Made by a program: the position numbers and the translations under genes
Assembly: GCA_913054485.1 (NCBI GenBank)
Contig: CAJXHQ010000232.1
Span: 1-5,644 of the forward strand
Reading direction: 5' to 3'
DNA: 5,644 nucleotides
Source of the DNA: an uncultured Paracoccaceae bacterium
GTDB lineage: Bacteria; Pseudomonadota; Alphaproteobacteria; Rhodobacterales; Rhodobacteraceae
Notes under the pieces: model-generated
What the model was told of the DNA's origin: nothing
What the model saw: the letters and a program-made list of their open reading frames with translations, nothing else
Database searches by the model: none
Shown: piece after piece, positions 5,225-5,644 of the stretch
How positions within the stretch are numbered: the stretch's first letter is position 1
Layout of the letters: each line of letters opens with the position of its first letter

Positions 5225-5644
5225 TTGGAAAACTGGGAGACTTTCCTGTCCCGCGGCTGGGTTCGATTTGAACGGGATGAAACTGTCGCCGCCTGGGCCG
5301 CGCATGCAAGAGCTGCCGGGCTGGCGGCGGTGAAGGACCCGTCCCATGCCGGATGGATGGATTGCGAAAACACCTGGTTCATCGGTGTGGATGCACTGCC
5401 CAATGACGCGGCTGGCCGCCTGCCGGGCGGGCCGCCGCTGGAGGCTGCCCTGTTCGACCTCATCACCGCCCGTATCGGTCCTGTGCCGCCGCTGCACAAG
5501 GGCCAGCTGTCCATCATCTACCCGGGCTACCCGCGCCCGCGCGCGGGTGAGGGCGGCGCGGCCTTCCGCTACCGTGCCAAACGCGACGCGGCGCATGTTG
5601 ACGGGGTGAAGATGTTTACCGCCGATCGCCGCCGCCGGGTGGAG
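5225..5644 (+). CDS. Uncharacterised protein, possibly 2-oxoglutarate/Fe(II) oxygenase-like (3' partial)
   Basis: From a TTG at 5225 the frame is open for 140 codons to the window edge, with GC-rich third positions and balanced amino-acid use, so it is coding. The preceding in-frame stop is the TGA of the exporter gene at 5219-5221, and TTG is the only early start codon; a GGGGG nine bases upstream may serve as a weak ribosome site. The fragment begins MENWETFLSRGW if TTG is read as Met. Notable parts are the Trp-rich stretch around 44-52 (WMDCENTWF), GQLSIIYPGYPRP (93-105) and RDAAHVDG (120-127). The last contains an His-x-Asp (H124, D126) placed as in the iron-binding site of 2-oxoglutarate-dependent oxygenases. 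The second iron-binding His would lie beyond the window, so the fold call is tentative. The tight link to the exporter suggests coupled expression. Confidence 0.75.
   Translation, partial: MENWETFLSRGWVRFERDETVAAWAAHARAAGLAAVKDPSHAGWMDCENTWFIGVDALPNDAAGRLPGGPPLEAALFDLITARIGPVPPLHKGQLSIIYPGYPRPRAGEGGAAFRYRAKRDAAHVDGVKMFTADRRRRVE

Noticed and set aside
4850..5596. 248-codon open frame antisense to the exporter and the oxygenase-like gene
   Set aside because: It crosses two better-supported plus-strand genes and its product is Arg/Gln/His-rich without recognisable motifs.

Overview
The window looks like chromosomal DNA of an alphaproteobacterium, most likely a Rhodobacterales (roseobacter-type) species. 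That placement is inferred from the high G+C content, GC-rich third codon positions, compact divergent and convergent operons, and the style of the DusA, TauE-like and sugar-acid catabolism proteins. No mobile element, CRISPR array, rRNA or intact tRNA is visible.

The left half (about 1-3053) is a small catabolic locus. A plus-strand gene, of which only the last 51 codons are present, ends at 157 and encodes the hydrophobic C-terminus of a membrane protein, probably a transporter permease. It converges on a minus-strand pair: an HpcH/HpaI-type class II aldolase (1128-1889) and a D-2-hydroxyacid dehydrogenase (177-1127). The pair is joined TGA-ATG with no intervening base. Just upstream in the same direction is a LacI-family repressor (2073-3053). 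The 183 bp between repressor and aldolase hold two different operator-like palindromes (2033-2046 and 1939-1950) and a direct repeat. The simplest reading is that a sugar-acid or related hydroxyacid is imported, oxidised or reduced, and cleaved to a 2-oxoacid plus an aldehyde, under LacI-type control. The substrate cannot be read from the sequence.

The right half (about 3294-5644) is transcribed on the plus strand. It holds dusA (tRNA-dihydrouridine synthase A), then a TauE/SafE-family membrane exporter, then a gene that runs off the right edge. This last gene starts at a TTG only three bases after the exporter's stop and in the same frame. It has an HxD motif suggestive of a 2-oxoglutarate/Fe(II) oxygenase fold. 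A 240 bp non-coding stretch (3054-3293) separates the divergently transcribed repressor and dusA.

The genes themselves are recognisable families. I do not see an obviously new system. The more interesting details are the operator candidates, the atypical hinge of the repressor, a possible 15-codon leader peptide overlapping the repressor start as ATGA, and the in-frame TGA-GCC-TTG junction at the right end.
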